Origin: Rhizobium sp. TH2
GTDB lineage: Bacteria > Pseudomonadota > Alphaproteobacteria > Rhizobiales > Rhizobiaceae
DNA length: 64,000 bases
Assembly (NCBI RefSeq): GCF_024707525.1
Contig: NZ_CP062231.1
Location: forward strand, 3,410,001-3,474,000
Reading direction: 5' to 3'
The position numbers and the translations under genes were made by a program. The notes beneath the pieces were generated by a model. It saw only the letters and a program-made list of their open reading frames with translations. It ran no database searches and had not been told where the DNA came from. Of the stretch, positions 17,313-26,371 are shown piece by piece; positions within the stretch are counted from its first letter, which is position 1; each line of letters begins with the position of its first letter.

Positions 17313-18086
17313 TCAGGCGGGAACAGTCAGGCTTTCACTGATCAGTCCCGCCAGAAAACCGGCCATGACCCCTTGGCCGGTCTCATCCCTTATGAGGTCG
17401 TTCCTGACCTCGATCATGACATTCATCAAGCCGTTTGCAAGCCCGTGCTCCTTGAGCGTGTGGGTCACGCCGTCCTCGGGGCCGTAGGGCTGGTTGCGGC
17501 CCATGACGAATTCCTGGCGCTGCCCGGCCAACGCTAACATCTGGTCGGCGAGGCGTGTGTCGCGATCATGCAGGATGCCCACCTCCACGCGCCGGCTCAC
17601 ACCCTTGTAGACCGGCGTGAAGGAATGGATGGTGACGATCACGGTGTCGCGCTCTGCACCAGTGCGCGTCTTGATTGTCTTGGCAAGCGTCTCCCGGAAA
17701 GGCAGGTAGACCTCGTCTACCCGCGCCTGCCGCTCGGCGGACGACATGCCGCGATTGCCGGGAATCTCGAATATCTCGCTGACCTCCGGCATGGCGTCCG
17801 GTGCCTCCGGCGGCCGGTTGCAGTCATAGGCAAGACGGGAAAAGTTCTGAAAGATCAGCGTCGCGTCGAGCAAGCCGGACACCCGCTGTGCAACGGCGAG
17901 CGCCCCCGGATCCCAGGCGATGTGGGCATTGAGCGCTTCGGTGGAAAGACCAAGCGTGCCGAGTGATGCCGGCAGCGTCCGCGATGCATGCTCGCATACG
18001 AGCAATATCGCAGAACGGCCTTTCGCGTTCTCGACGGTCACTGGCCTCCCATCGGCCGGCGACAACAATTGGATTTGTTCTGACAT
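17313..18086 (-). CDS. N-formylglutamate amidohydrolase family protein
   Basis: 257-residue zinc amidohydrolase-like protein, related to HutG-type N-formylglutamate deformylases. Conserved features include LLVCEHASRTLPASLG near the N-terminus, LIFQNFSRLAYDCNRPP, VTIHSFTPVYKGVSR and EVRNDLI. It is the first gene of the minus-strand amine operon, 93 bp upstream of the permease and divergent from the RpiR regulator. It may hydrolyse an N-acyl or gamma-glutamyl product of this pathway, or serve as the missing deformylase of the hut pathway 17 kb away (both inference). Confidence 0.82.
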   Translation of the reverse strand: MSEQIQLLSPADGRPVTVENAKGRSAILLVCEHASRTLPASLGTLGLSTEALNAHIAWDPGALAVAQRVSGLLDATLIFQNFSRLAYDCNRPPEAPDAMPEVSEIFEIPGNRGMSSAERQARVDEVYLPFRETLAKTIKTRTGAERDTVIVTIHSFTPVYKGVSRRVEVGILHDRDTRLADQMLALAGQRQEFVMGRNQPYGPEDGVTHTLKEHGLANGLMNVMIEVRNDLIRDETGQGVMAGFLAGLISESLTVPA

Positions 18087-18134
18087 CGCCCCATGCCTTA
18101 TGCTTTTCTGTAAAGAATTCTCCAGAATCTAAAA

Positions 18135-18206
18135 ACTGTCAACGGGGATGCCGGAAAATTTGATCCAAAAAAGCTGTTGACAGTACCAGATGTTTTAATT
18201 TCTTAT
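18135..18206. promoter_or_regulatory. divergent promoter region with symmetric TTGACA boxes
   Basis: A perfect 9-bp inverted repeat, ACTGTCAAC (18135-18143) and GTTGACAGT (18176-18184), places a TTGACA -35 hexamer facing each way. To the right TTGACA (18177-18182) is followed after 17-18 bases by TTCTTA/TCTTAT; to the left TTGACA is followed after 17 bases by AATTCT. The region separates the amine operon from the rpiR-like gene. The symmetry could also be a regulator site. Confidence 0.5.
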
Positions 18207-18247
18207 TCAATGCAGCATCCAGCGAAGACTGGAGCGGGGAATAGAAG

Positions 18248-19135
18248 GTGTCGTCAGGGGTGTCGCACGTCATCAAGACCGTTTCGGACATGATCACCGC
18301 GGGCTATGAGTCCATGACGCGGGCCGAGAAGCAATTGGCCAACAGCCTGCTCGACAGCTATCCCGTCTCCGGCCTGGGCTCGATCACGACGGTGGCGGAA
18401 GCTGCCAGCGTCTCAACGCCCACCGTGGTCCGCATGGTGCAGAAGCTCGGCTTCAAGGGTTTCACCGAATTTCAGGGCCGCCTGCACCAGGAACTCGAAG
18501 CGACGATTTCCAACCCGATCACCAAGCACGAACGGATGGCGCCGAACGCACCAGGCGCCCATATCCTCAACCGCTTCGCCGATGCCGTCACCAACAACAT
18601 GCGCCAGTCGCTCGGCGCGATCGATCCGGCCGAATTCGATGCCACGGCCAAGCTCATCGGCGACCGCAAGCGCAACGTCTATCTGACTGGCGGCCGCATC
18701 ACCGGCGCGCTCGCCGAGTATTTCTTCACCCATCTGCAGGTTATCCGATCCGGCGTCACCCGCATGTCGACCAGCCCATCGAGCTGGCCGCATTATGTGC
18801 TCGACATGAACAAGGGCGACGTGCTGATCCTGTTCGATATCCGCCGCTACGAGCGGGAGCTCGAGGCGCTGGCGCGGACGGCAACTGACAACGGCGTCGA
18901 GATCATCCTGTTCACCGACATCTGGGGTTCGCCGATCGGGAAATATGCCCGGCACAGCTTCCGCCTCAGCATCGAAGTGCCATCGGCATGGGATAGTTCG
19001 GTGGTGACCCTGCTGCTCGTCGAAGCGCTGATAGAGGGCGTGCAAAGTGCCCATTGGGACAAGACCCGCGAGCGCATGTCGATGTTGGAAAACCTCTTCG
19101 AATCCACCCCGCTGTTCCGCAGGCCAGGTTCGTGA
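18248..19135 (+). CDS. RpiR-family transcriptional regulator
   Basis: 295-residue regulator: N-terminal RpiR-type HTH (residues ~8-80; the segment ITTVAEAASVSTPTVVRMVQ carries the recognition helix) and a C-terminal SIS sugar-isomerase-like effector domain (~130-270; VYLTGGRITGALAEYFF). The start is GTG with a GGGGA about eight bases upstream. It is divergent from the amine operon and points into the PotABCD-like importer 140 bp downstream, so it probably controls one or both. RpiR proteins often bind sugar phosphates or amino-sugar acids; the effector here is not known. Confidence 0.87.
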   Translation: MSSGVSHVIKTVSDMITAGYESMTRAEKQLANSLLDSYPVSGLGSITTVAEAASVSTPTVVRMVQKLGFKGFTEFQGRLHQELEATISNPITKHERMAPNAPGAHILNRFADAVTNNMRQSLGAIDPAEFDATAKLIGDRKRNVYLTGGRITGALAEYFFTHLQVIRSGVTRMSTSPSSWPHYVLDMNKGDVLILFDIRRYERELEALARTATDNGVEIILFTDIWGSPIGKYARHSFRLSIEVPSAWDSSVVTLLLVEALIEGVQSAHWDKTRERMSMLENLFESTPLFRRPGS

Positions 19136-19275
19136 GCAATAGCCGAGGAAAGGTCTGTCCTTAGTTTAGAAAAGTATAAAAGACCAAATGTCAGCTGGCA
19201 TGAAAGTGTCACACAGGCGTCACCAAACAAAACTAACTGCATCGCCAAGCTGAAACCCAACAGAGGAGAAAATCA

Positions 19276-20379
19276 GTGATCAACAAGCTCTATTCAATCG
19301 TGGCCCTGTCTTGCTCGGCCCTGATGGCGACCACCGCCATCGCCAGCGCCCAGAGCATGGACGACCTCATCAAGGCGGCACAGGCCGAAGGCGAACTCAC
19401 CACGATCGCCCTTCCGCATTCCTGGTGCAACTACGGCGAAGTCATTTCGTCCTTCAAGACCAAGTACGGCATCAAGGTCAACGAACTGAACCCGGACGCA
19501 GGCTCGGGCGACGAAATCGAGGCCATCAAGGCCAACAAGGACAACAAGGGCCCGCAGGCCCCAGACGTCATCGACGTCGGCCTCTCCTTCGGCCCGTCCG
19601 CCAAGGCCGAGAACCTGATCCAGCCTTACAAGGTCGCGACCTGGGATACGATCCCCGATTCGGCCAAGGATGCCGACGGTTACTGGTACGGCGACTATTA
19701 CGGCGTCATGGCCTTCCTCGTGAACAAGGACTTGGTCAAGGAAAGCCCGAAGGATTGGGCCGACCTGCTGAAGCCGGAATATGCCAACATGGTTTCGCTT
19801 GCAGGCGATCCGCGCTCGGCCAACCAGGCCGTGTCGGCCGTCTTCGCGGCTGGCCTCTCGGCTGCCGGTGGCGACGTCTCCAAGGCTGGCGACGAAGGCC
19901 TCAACTTCTTCAAGGAGTTGAACGCCAAGGGTAATTTCGTTCCCGTCGTCGGCAAGTCGGCTCCCTTCGCGCAGGGCACGACCCCGATCATCGCGGCCTG
20001 GGATTACAACGGCCTGAGCTGGGGCAACGACCTCAAGGGCAACCCGCCTTACGAAGTCATCGTTCCGGCATCCGGCGTTGTCGCCGGCGTCTACGTGCAG
20101 GCAATCTCGGCCTACGCACCGCACCCGAATGCAGCCAAGCTCTGGATGGAACACCTCTATTCCGACGAAGGCCAGCTGCTGTGGCTGAAGGGCTATTGCC
20201 ACCCGATCCGCTTCAACGATCTCGCCAAGAACGGCAAGATCCCGCAGGATCTGCTCGACAAGCTGCCGCCGCCGGAAGGCTATGCGAAGGCCATTTTCCC
20301 GACTCTCGACGAGCAGGGTGCATACAAGAAGACCATCACTGAAAAGTGGGACAGCGTCGTCGGCGCCAACGTGAAGTAA
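19276..20379 (+). CDS. ABC transporter substrate-binding protein, PotD/Afu-like family 1
   Basis: 367-residue periplasmic binding protein with a Sec signal peptide (residues ~1-24, ending AIASAQS). Family-1 solute-binding features include PDVIDVGLSFGPSAKAENLI, YYGVMAFLVNKDLV and WDYNGLSWGND. GTG start with AGGAG eight bases upstream. Relatives bind polyamines, iron chelates or 2-aminoethylphosphonate; the setting beside amine catabolism favours an amine-type ligand. It is followed by a strong hairpin and then the permease genes, a common arrangement that keeps binding protein in excess. Confidence 0.88.
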   Translation: MINKLYSIVALSCSALMATTAIASAQSMDDLIKAAQAEGELTTIALPHSWCNYGEVISSFKTKYGIKVNELNPDAGSGDEIEAIKANKDNKGPQAPDVIDVGLSFGPSAKAENLIQPYKVATWDTIPDSAKDADGYWYGDYYGVMAFLVNKDLVKESPKDWADLLKPEYANMVSLAGDPRSANQAVSAVFAAGLSAAGGDVSKAGDEGLNFFKELNAKGNFVPVVGKSAPFAQGTTPIIAAWDYNGLSWGNDLKGNPPYEVIVPASGVVAGVYVQAISAYAPHPNAAKLWMEHLYSDEGQLLWLKGYCHPIRFNDLAKNGKIPQDLLDKLPPPEGYAKAIFPTLDEQGAYKKTITEKWDSVVGANVK

Positions 20380-20389
20380 CAGAACTACC

Positions 20390-20419
20390 GAGCCCTCCCG
20401 GCAACCACCGGGAGGGCTC
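20390..20419 (+). terminator. intercistronic hairpin after the binding-protein gene
   Basis: A perfect 12-bp stem (GAGCCCTCCCGG / CCGGGAGGGCTC) with loop CAACCA, starting 11 bases after the stop codon. No T-run follows, so partial attenuation or 3'-end protection of the binding-protein message is more likely than full termination. Confidence 0.7.
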
Positions 20420-20453
20420 TAACAATATTCCCTTCTGATTCCGGTGTGAATGT

Positions 20454-21326
20454 ATGGCTCAGCCGCAAAGCATGGTGAACCGGCGGATGGTCATGGATTG
20501 GCTCGGGATCGTGCCGTTCATGCTTTTCGCGGTGTTGTTTCTGATATTGCCAACGCTCTATCTCGTCACCGGAGCCTTCTTCAATACCGCCGGCGAGTTC
20601 ACGTTTCAGAACTTCGTTGATCTTTTCCAGCCGAACATTCGCGCTGCCTATTGGATATCGTTCAAGATCAGCACCGCATCGGCCCTCGGCGGCCTAGTCA
20701 TCGGTTTCTTCCTGGCCTGGGCGATCACGCAAGGCGGCCTGCCCGGCTGGATACGCTCTTTCGTCCTGACATTCTCGGGCGTCGCCTCCAATTTCGCCGG
20801 CGTGCCACTCGCGTTCGCCTTTCTCGCAACGCTTGGCAGGACGGGCCTGCTGACCTTCATCCTGACGACCTATTTCGGCTTCAACATCTACAGCCACGGC
20901 TTCAACCTGCTCTCCTTTCTCGGGCTGACGCTGACCTACATGTACTTCCAGATTCCGCTGATGGTGTTGATCATCACGCCGGCACTGGATGGCCTCAAGA
21001 AGGAATGGCGCGAGGCCGCATCGATCCTCGGAGCCACCTCGTTCCAGTACTGGACGATGGTCGCCTTCCCGATTCTGTGGCCGAGCCTGATGGGCACTTT
21101 CCTGCTGCTGTTCGCTAATGCCTTCGGCGCCATCGCCACAGCCTACGCGCTGACCGGATCCTCGCTCAACATCGTGCCGATTGTGCTTTATGCGCAGATC
21201 CGAGGCGACGTCCTGCACAACGCCAATCTTGGTTACGCCATCGCAATGGGCATGGTGATCATCACCGGCGTGTCGAACTTCCTCTATATCTGGCTGCGCA
21301 TGCGCGCCGAGCGGTGGCAGAAATGA
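20454..21326 (+). CDS. ABC transporter permease, PotB-like
   Basis: 290-residue inner-membrane permease with about six transmembrane segments and a BPD_transp_1 loop (EWREAASILGATSFQYWTMV, the EAA motif that contacts the ATPase, residues ~184-203). It overlaps the second permease gene by 13 bp, so the two are translated together. Works with the binding protein at 19.3 kb and the ATPase at 22.1 kb. Confidence 0.88.
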   Translation: MAQPQSMVNRRMVMDWLGIVPFMLFAVLFLILPTLYLVTGAFFNTAGEFTFQNFVDLFQPNIRAAYWISFKISTASALGGLVIGFFLAWAITQGGLPGWIRSFVLTFSGVASNFAGVPLAFAFLATLGRTGLLTFILTTYFGFNIYSHGFNLLSFLGLTLTYMYFQIPLMVLIITPALDGLKKEWREAASILGATSFQYWTMVAFPILWPSLMGTFLLLFANAFGAIATAYALTGSSLNIVPIVLYAQIRGDVLHNANLGYAIAMGMVIITGVSNFLYIWLRMRAERWQK

Positions 21327-22111
21327 ACGGAAAGAAAATCCTCGCCTGGTTTGCCTTCGCCATCGGCTCGGTCTATTTCATCTTTCCGCTGATCGCGACA
21401 TTCGAATTCTCGCTCAGGATGCGTCGCGGCGAGTATTCCTTCGACGCATATCGCTCGGTGTTTGCCGATGTCAATTTCCGCGAGACCTTCAGTTACTCGA
21501 TCCTGATGGCAGTGATCACGATCATCGTCGGCATGCTGCTCGTCGTGCCGACCGCGTATTGGGTCCGCCTCAGGCTGCCGCAGATGCGCCCGGTGGTGGA
21601 GTTCATCACGCTCCTGCCGCTGGTCATTCCAGCTATCGTCATCGTCTTCGGCTATCTCAGGCTCTACAATTCCTCATCGTTCCTGCCCTTCACGGGAAGC
21701 GCGCGCGGCACCGATATGCTCCTGGTCTTCTCCTTCATGACACTGTCTCTGCCCTATATGTACCGCTCGGTGGATACGTCGATGCGGGCGATCGATGTGC
21801 GGGTCCTCACCGAAGCCGCCGAAAGCCTCGGTGCCAATGTCCGTACGATCATGTTCCAGTGCATTTTTCCGAATGTTATGAGCGGCGTGCTTTCCGGCGC
21901 GTTCATCACGTTCGCGATCGTCATCGGGGAATTCACCATGCCGTCATTGCTGAACAGGCCGGCCTTCGGTCCCTATCTCCAACTGATCGGCGCCAACAAG
22001 GCCTATGAGCCCCCGGCACTCGCGATGATCGCCTTCCTCATGACCTGGGCCTCCATAGGCCTGATCAATCTTGTTTCCCGCTTCCAGAAAGTCGCCCGCG
22101 CCCGGGCCTGA
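21314..22111 (+). CDS. ABC transporter permease, PotC-like
   Basis: 265-residue inner-membrane permease, about six transmembrane helices, with EAA-loop region TEAAESLGANVRTIMFQCIF (residues ~174-193). Second half of a heterodimeric channel of the polyamine/iron type. Start ATG lies within the end of the preceding permease gene; the ATPase gene begins 7 bp after its stop. Confidence 0.87.
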   Translation: MAEMNGKKILAWFAFAIGSVYFIFPLIATFEFSLRMRRGEYSFDAYRSVFADVNFRETFSYSILMAVITIIVGMLLVVPTAYWVRLRLPQMRPVVEFITLLPLVIPAIVIVFGYLRLYNSSSFLPFTGSARGTDMLLVFSFMTLSLPYMYRSVDTSMRAIDVRVLTEAAESLGANVRTIMFQCIFPNVMSGVLSGAFITFAIVIGEFTMPSLLNRPAFGPYLQLIGANKAYEPPALAMIAFLMTWASIGLINLVSRFQKVARARA

Positions 22112-22118
22112 GGTATCG

Positions 22119-23183
22119 ATGTCCTTCCTAGAACTCAACAATATCAACAAGACCTATGGCGGCAGCATGCAGGTCGTAAAAGACTTCAACATGCATATTG
22201 CCAAGGGCGAGTTCGTCTCCTTTCTCGGACCTTCCGGCTGCGGCAAGACCACGACGCTGCGCATGGTCGCGGGTTTCGAAAGCCCGACCTCGGGCTCCAT
22301 CAAGATCGATGGCGTCGAGCAGAACAATCTCAAGACCAACCAGCGCAATATCGGCATGGTGTTCCAGGCCTATGCGCTGTTCCCGAACATGACGGCCGCC
22401 CAGAACGTCGCCTTTGGCCTCAGGGTCAAGAACAAGAGCAAGGACGAGATCACAAGAACCGTGGGCGAAATGCTCAAGCTCGTCGGCCTTGACCACCTCG
22501 CCGACCGCTATCCGTTCCAGCTCTCCGGTGGCCAGCAGCAGCGCGTGGCGCTCGCTCGCGCTCTGGCGATCAAGCCGCAGGTTCTGCTGCTCGACGAGCC
22601 GCTCTCGGCGCTCGACGCCAAGATCCGCGTGTCGCTGCGCGAAGAAATCCGCGACATCCAGCGCAAGCTCGGCATCACCACGATCTTCGTCACGCATGAC
22701 CAGGAAGAGGCACTGTCGATCTCCGACCGCATCGTCGTCATGCATCAGGGCCGCGCCGACCAGATCGGCACACCGTTCGAGATCTATAACCGGCCGACGA
22801 CCAAGTTCGTCGCCAATTTCGTCGGTACGCTCTCGACGATCGAGGCGAAGGTTGCCGATCCCTCGGCCAATACAGTCAGCATCGGCAACAGCATTATCAC
22901 CCTGCCCGAGCCGATCGGCGCCGCCAACGCCGGCGACACGATCACGCTTGCGCTGCGTCCGGAAGCGCTCGCGCTCAACAGCGCCGAAGGCCGTGATTAT
23001 TCGTTGAGCGGCAAGGTCGAGGCGGTCAGCTTCCTCGGTTCGGTGATCCGCACAAGACTGAATGTCGATGGCCAACCATTGTCCTTCGATATTTTCAACA
23101 ACCCCTCGGTCAAGCCGCCGGTGGCAGGCGACGTGATTGAAGCACGATTCTCGCCGGCGGATTTGCTGGTGATCCGGGACTGA
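22119..23183 (+). CDS. ABC transporter ATPase, PotA-like
   Basis: 354-residue ATPase energising the importer. Walker A GPSGCGKTT, Q-loop GMVFQAYALFP, signature LSGGQQQR, Walker B VLLLDEPLSALD and switch His THDQEE are all intact, followed by a C-terminal TOBE-like regulatory region (~240-350) with ALRPEAL. Start ATG 22119 (MSFLELNN) is preferred; an in-frame extension to 22071 overlaps the permease gene. Last gene of the importer operon, convergent with epmB. Confidence 0.9.
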   Translation: MSFLELNNINKTYGGSMQVVKDFNMHIAKGEFVSFLGPSGCGKTTTLRMVAGFESPTSGSIKIDGVEQNNLKTNQRNIGMVFQAYALFPNMTAAQNVAFGLRVKNKSKDEITRTVGEMLKLVGLDHLADRYPFQLSGGQQQRVALARALAIKPQVLLLDEPLSALDAKIRVSLREEIRDIQRKLGITTIFVTHDQEEALSISDRIVVMHQGRADQIGTPFEIYNRPTTKFVANFVGTLSTIEAKVADPSANTVSIGNSIITLPEPIGAANAGDTITLALRPEALALNSAEGRDYSLSGKVEAVSFLGSVIRTRLNVDGQPLSFDIFNNPSVKPPVAGDVIEARFSPADLLVIRD

Positions 23184-23215
23184 GGCAGTTCGCCCGTCGG
23201 CGTATCCGGCGATCA

Positions 23216-24256
23216 CTAATCTGAATAGGCGTGCGTCCGACCGAGCCGGTCCTCGATGACATAGCAGCCGTCGGCGGTTTCGCTGACCGGGCTCTCCGTC
23301 AGGGGCACCTTGCCGTGGCCGCCCGGAATGTCGAGCATGTAGTGCGGCATGCAGAGGCCGGAGACCTTTGCTCGCAGTGCCGAGACGATCGCTCTGCCCT
23401 CCTCGATCGAGAGCCGGAAATGGCTGGTGCCGGGCGCCAGATCGGGATGATGCAGATAGTAAGGCTTGACGCGCATCTCGACGAAGCCTCGCATCAGCGC
23501 CGCCAGCACATCGGGATCGTCATTGACGCCGCGCAGCAGGACAGACTGGCTGACCATCCCCACGCCGCCTTCAATGAGCCGATCGACCGCCGCGCGCGCA
23601 TCAGCTGTCAGTTCGCGCGGATGATTGGCATGCAGCGCGACATAGACCGTCTTTCCTGACGAGCGCAGTGCTTCAAGCAGCCTGTCCGTTATACGCTCCG
23701 GATCGGTCACCGGCACGCGGCTATGAAATCGGATGACCTTGAGGTGCTCGATCGTCCCAAGCGCCGCCATCAATTCCCCGAGCCGCCGGGGCGAGAGGAT
23801 CAGCGGATCACCACCGGTGACGATGACCTCCCAGATCTCAGGATGGCCGGCGATATATGCCATGGCGCGCGACAGATCTTCGCCGCTCATCGTCCCCTCG
23901 CCCCCCGGGCCCACCATTTCGCGCCGGAAGCAGAAACGACAATAGACCGGGCAGACATGCACGGCCTTCAGCAGTACGCGATCCGGATAGCGGTGAACGA
24001 CGCCCGGCACCGGACTGTGGGGTCCATCGCCGATCGGATCGTCTCGCTCCTCGGGGAGCCGGATCAGTTCAGCCACATCAGGAAGATATTGCCGTGCAAT
24101 CGGATCATCCGGATCATTGGCATCGATCAACGCCGCGATTGCTGGCGTAACCGAGATCGCATAGCGGGCAGCAACGTCACCAAGAGCAGCGGCTTTGCCA
24201 TGGGATATCAGGCCTGCATCGACCAGGGCATCGACGGTCGTTAGTGCTGCGGCCAT
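23216..24256 (-). CDS. epmB: EF-P lysine 2,3-aminomutase (radical SAM)
   Basis: 346-residue radical-SAM, PLP-dependent aminomutase that converts (S)-alpha-lysine to (R)-beta-lysine for EF-P modification. It has the CX3CX2C iron-sulfur motif (CPVYCRFCFRRE), TGGDPLILSPRRL in the SAM region, and the PLP lysine context VKPYYLHHPD. Length and the adjacency to epmA and efp point to EpmB rather than a fermentative lysine aminomutase. A 120-bp palindromic repeat lies directly upstream of the ATG, between it and epmA. Confidence 0.9.
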   Translation of the reverse strand: MAAALTTVDALVDAGLISHGKAAALGDVAARYAISVTPAIAALIDANDPDDPIARQYLPDVAELIRLPEERDDPIGDGPHSPVPGVVHRYPDRVLLKAVHVCPVYCRFCFRREMVGPGGEGTMSGEDLSRAMAYIAGHPEIWEVIVTGGDPLILSPRRLGELMAALGTIEHLKVIRFHSRVPVTDPERITDRLLEALRSSGKTVYVALHANHPRELTADARAAVDRLIEGGVGMVSQSVLLRGVNDDPDVLAALMRGFVEMRVKPYYLHHPDLAPGTSHFRLSIEEGRAIVSALRAKVSGLCMPHYMLDIPGGHGKVPLTESPVSETADGCYVIEDRLGRTHAYSD

Positions 24257-24257
24257 G

Positions 24258-24377
24258 CACCCCCCTCTGCCCTGCCGGGCATCTCCCTCTCAAGGGGGGA
24301 GATCGGATGTGGCGCCACCACGAGCTGCCAATCTCCCCCCTTGAGGGGGAGATGTCGCGAAGCGACAGAGGGGGGTG
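24258..24377. repeat. 120-bp palindromic repeat between epmA and epmB
   Basis: Bounded by a perfect 12-bp inverted repeat, CACCCCCCTCTG (24258-24269) and CAGAGGGGGGTG (24366-24377). Internally, CATCTCC-CTC-AAGGGGGGAGAT near 24290 and ATCTCCCCCCTTGAGGGGGA near 24331 are repeated inverted blocks. It is a rhizobial-type intergenic repeat and ends one base from the epmB start codon, so it must form the 5' leader of epmB if the two genes share a transcript. Confidence 0.8.
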
Positions 24378-24389
24378 TCACTAGAGCCG

Positions 24390-25469
24390 TCATCGCCCGT
24401 TCCACTTCACCGGCGCCCACATCACCTGCTCGATGCGCGATGCGCCAGACGCCAGCATCACCAGCCGGTCGAAACCGAGCGCCGCACCGCTCGCTTGCGG
24501 CATAATCTCCAGCGCGGCCAGAAAATCCTCGTCGAGCGGGTAGCGCTCGCCATAGATGCGTGCCTTCTCATCCATCTCAATCTCGAAACGGCGGCGCTGC
24601 TCCTTGGAGTCGGTCAGCTCGCCGAAGGCATTGGCAAGCTCCACACCGCAGGCATAGAGCTCGAAACGCTCGGCGACCTTCGAGGATCGCGGTGTCTTGC
24701 GGGCAAGCGCCGCTTCCGAGATCGGATATTCGTAGAGTATCGTCGCACGGCCAATGCCGAGTCTAGGCTCGATCTTCTCGACCAGAACGCGCGAGAAGAT
24801 ATCCGACCAGCCGTCATCCGGAGCGATCCTGATCCCGGCCTTCGATGCCTGGCTGGCGAGCTTCTGCGCGTCGGTCTCGCCCTTGCGGTTGATCGTCGCG
24901 AGCAAATCCATACCGGCGAACCGGCTGAAAGCTTCCGCCACCGTCAACCGTTCCGGCTCGGCGAAAGGATCGCAGTCGAGCCCGCGATAGGAGAACTTCG
25001 CGATCCGCCCAGCCTCGGCGGCGCAGGCGATGATCTCGCGGCAGTCACGCATCAGGGCGTCGTAATTCTCGCCCGTGCGATACCATTCCAGCATCGTGAA
25101 TTCCGGCTGGTGCGTCGGCGAACCCTCGCGATTGCGATAGACATGGGCGAAGGTGAAGATGCGTCGCTCGCCCGCCGCCAGCAGCTTCTTGCAGGCGAAT
25201 TCAGGCGATGTGTGCAGATAAAGCGTCTCCTTGACGCCGTCGGAGCCAATCATCTCGGTGGCAAAGGCATGCAGATGCGCCTCGTTTCCCGGCGACACCT
25301 GCAAGGCTGGCGTATCGACCTCCATGAAGTCGTCGGCGGAGAAAAACGCCCGCAGCGCCGCCTGCACTCTGTTGCGGGCGAGCAGGAAGGGCCGACGATC
25401 GGCATGGACATGCGGCCGCCACCATTCGGAGGGCGCAATCGTCTCGGTCAAAGATGAAATGTTTCTCAT
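24390..25469 (-). CDS. epmA: EF-P beta-lysine ligase (class II LysRS-like)
   Basis: 359-residue paralogue of the lysyl-tRNA synthetase catalytic core, with no anticodon-binding domain. It ligates (R)-beta-lysine to EF-P. Class II motif 1 (FMEVDTPALQVSPGNEAHLH), motif 2 (FAHVYRNREGSPTHQPEF) and motif 3 (GAALGFDRLVMLASGASRIE) are clear. ATG 25469 is preferred; TTG 25472 adds one residue. It is divergent from efp across a 126-bp gap, and upstream of epmB on the same strand. Confidence 0.9.
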   Translation of the reverse strand: MRNISSLTETIAPSEWWRPHVHADRRPFLLARNRVQAALRAFFSADDFMEVDTPALQVSPGNEAHLHAFATEMIGSDGVKETLYLHTSPEFACKKLLAAGERRIFTFAHVYRNREGSPTHQPEFTMLEWYRTGENYDALMRDCREIIACAAEAGRIAKFSYRGLDCDPFAEPERLTVAEAFSRFAGMDLLATINRKGETDAQKLASQASKAGIRIAPDDGWSDIFSRVLVEKIEPRLGIGRATILYEYPISEAALARKTPRSSKVAERFELYACGVELANAFGELTDSKEQRRRFEIEMDEKARIYGERYPLDEDFLAALEIMPQASGAALGFDRLVMLASGASRIEQVMWAPVKWNGR

Positions 25470-25595
25470 CAATTTGGTCGATTCCGGCTGGCAATTTACA
25501 GGGTTTCAGGTTAGTAGCGCGCCACAAATCCAATCCTGTGCGCCCGTGGACTGCCGTCCTTTAAAGCGCGATCCAACAAGATACAAGGAAGTCTT

Positions 25596-26165
25596 ATGGC
25601 AAAGGTCATCGCTTCTCAGCTGCGCAAGGGCAACGTCCTCGATATCGGCGGCAAGCTCTACGTGGTGCTGACGGCCGAGAATTTTCACCCCGGCAAGGGC
25701 ACGCCGGTGACGCAGATCGACATGCGCCGCATTTCCGATGGCACCAAGGTTTCCGAGCGCTGGAAGACCACCGAACAGGTCGATCGCGCCATCGTCGAAG
25801 ACCTCAACTTCCAGTTCCTCTACGAGGACGGCGAAGGCTTCCACTTCATGAACCCTGAAAACTACGACCAGGTCGCAGCCCATCCCGACATCGTCGGCAG
25901 CGACAAGGCTTATCTCGAAGAAGGCATGACCGTCGTTCTGTCGATCCACGAAGGCAATGCGATCGCCATGCAACTGCCGCGCTACGCGACGCTCGAAGTC
26001 GTCGAGACCGAGCCTGTCGTGAAGGGCCAGACCGCCTCGTCCTCCTATAAGCCTGCCATCCTGTCGAACGGCGTCCGTTCGGGCGTGCCGCCCCATATCG
26101 ATGTCGGCACCCGGATCGTTGTGCTTACGGAAGATGGTTCCTACGTCGAGCGCGCCAAGAACTAA
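25596..26165 (+). CDS. efp: elongation factor P
   Basis: 189-residue translation factor that relieves ribosome stalling at proline runs. N-terminal KOW-like domain with the modified lysine in [15 protein letters not shown] (Lys ~34), then two OB-fold domains. The loop sequence HPGKGTP is the EpmA-type modification site, which fits the divergent epmA and the adjacent epmB. An EpmC hydroxylase gene is not in the window. A strong terminator follows. Confidence 0.95.
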   Translation: MAKVIASQLRKGNVLDIGGKLYVVLTAENFHPGKGTPVTQIDMRRISDGTKVSERWKTTEQVDRAIVEDLNFQFLYEDGEGFHFMNPENYDQVAAHPDIVGSDKAYLEEGMTVVLSIHEGNAIAMQLPRYATLEVVETEPVVKGQTASSSYKPAILSNGVRSGVPPHIDVGTRIVVLTEDGSYVERAKN

Positions 26166-26188
26166 GCTGCTTTATCCCTGAATTCTTG

Positions 26189-26218
26189 AACGGCCCGCGG
26201 TGAACGCGGGCCGTTTTT
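26189..26218 (+). terminator. Rho-independent terminator after efp
   Basis: 11-bp perfect stem (AACGGCCCGCG / CGCGGGCCGTT), 5-base loop GTGAA, and a TTTTT run at the 3' edge (26214-26218). Confidence 0.9.
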
Positions 26219-26333
26219 CGTTGTGCTTGCCTCTGAAGCACGAACAAACAGAATGCCACTCTCAAAATTCATACGAACAGCGAAATTTATTTCTACCTTT
26301 AATCTATAATATTTATGTATATTATGCTCATTG

Positions 26334-26345
26334 GTTATCGATAAC
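26334..26345. promoter_or_regulatory. perfect palindrome upstream of the sulfonate importer
   Basis: GTTATCGATAAC, a perfect 12-bp palindrome ending 26 bp before the start codon, next to an AT-rich region (26280-26325) with an ATAATAT/ATATTAT inverted pair. Likely a regulator site for the tauABC-like operon; no regulator gene is adjacent. Confidence 0.4.
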
Positions 26346-26371
26346 TGAAATCGAAGAGAGGGAGAAACACC

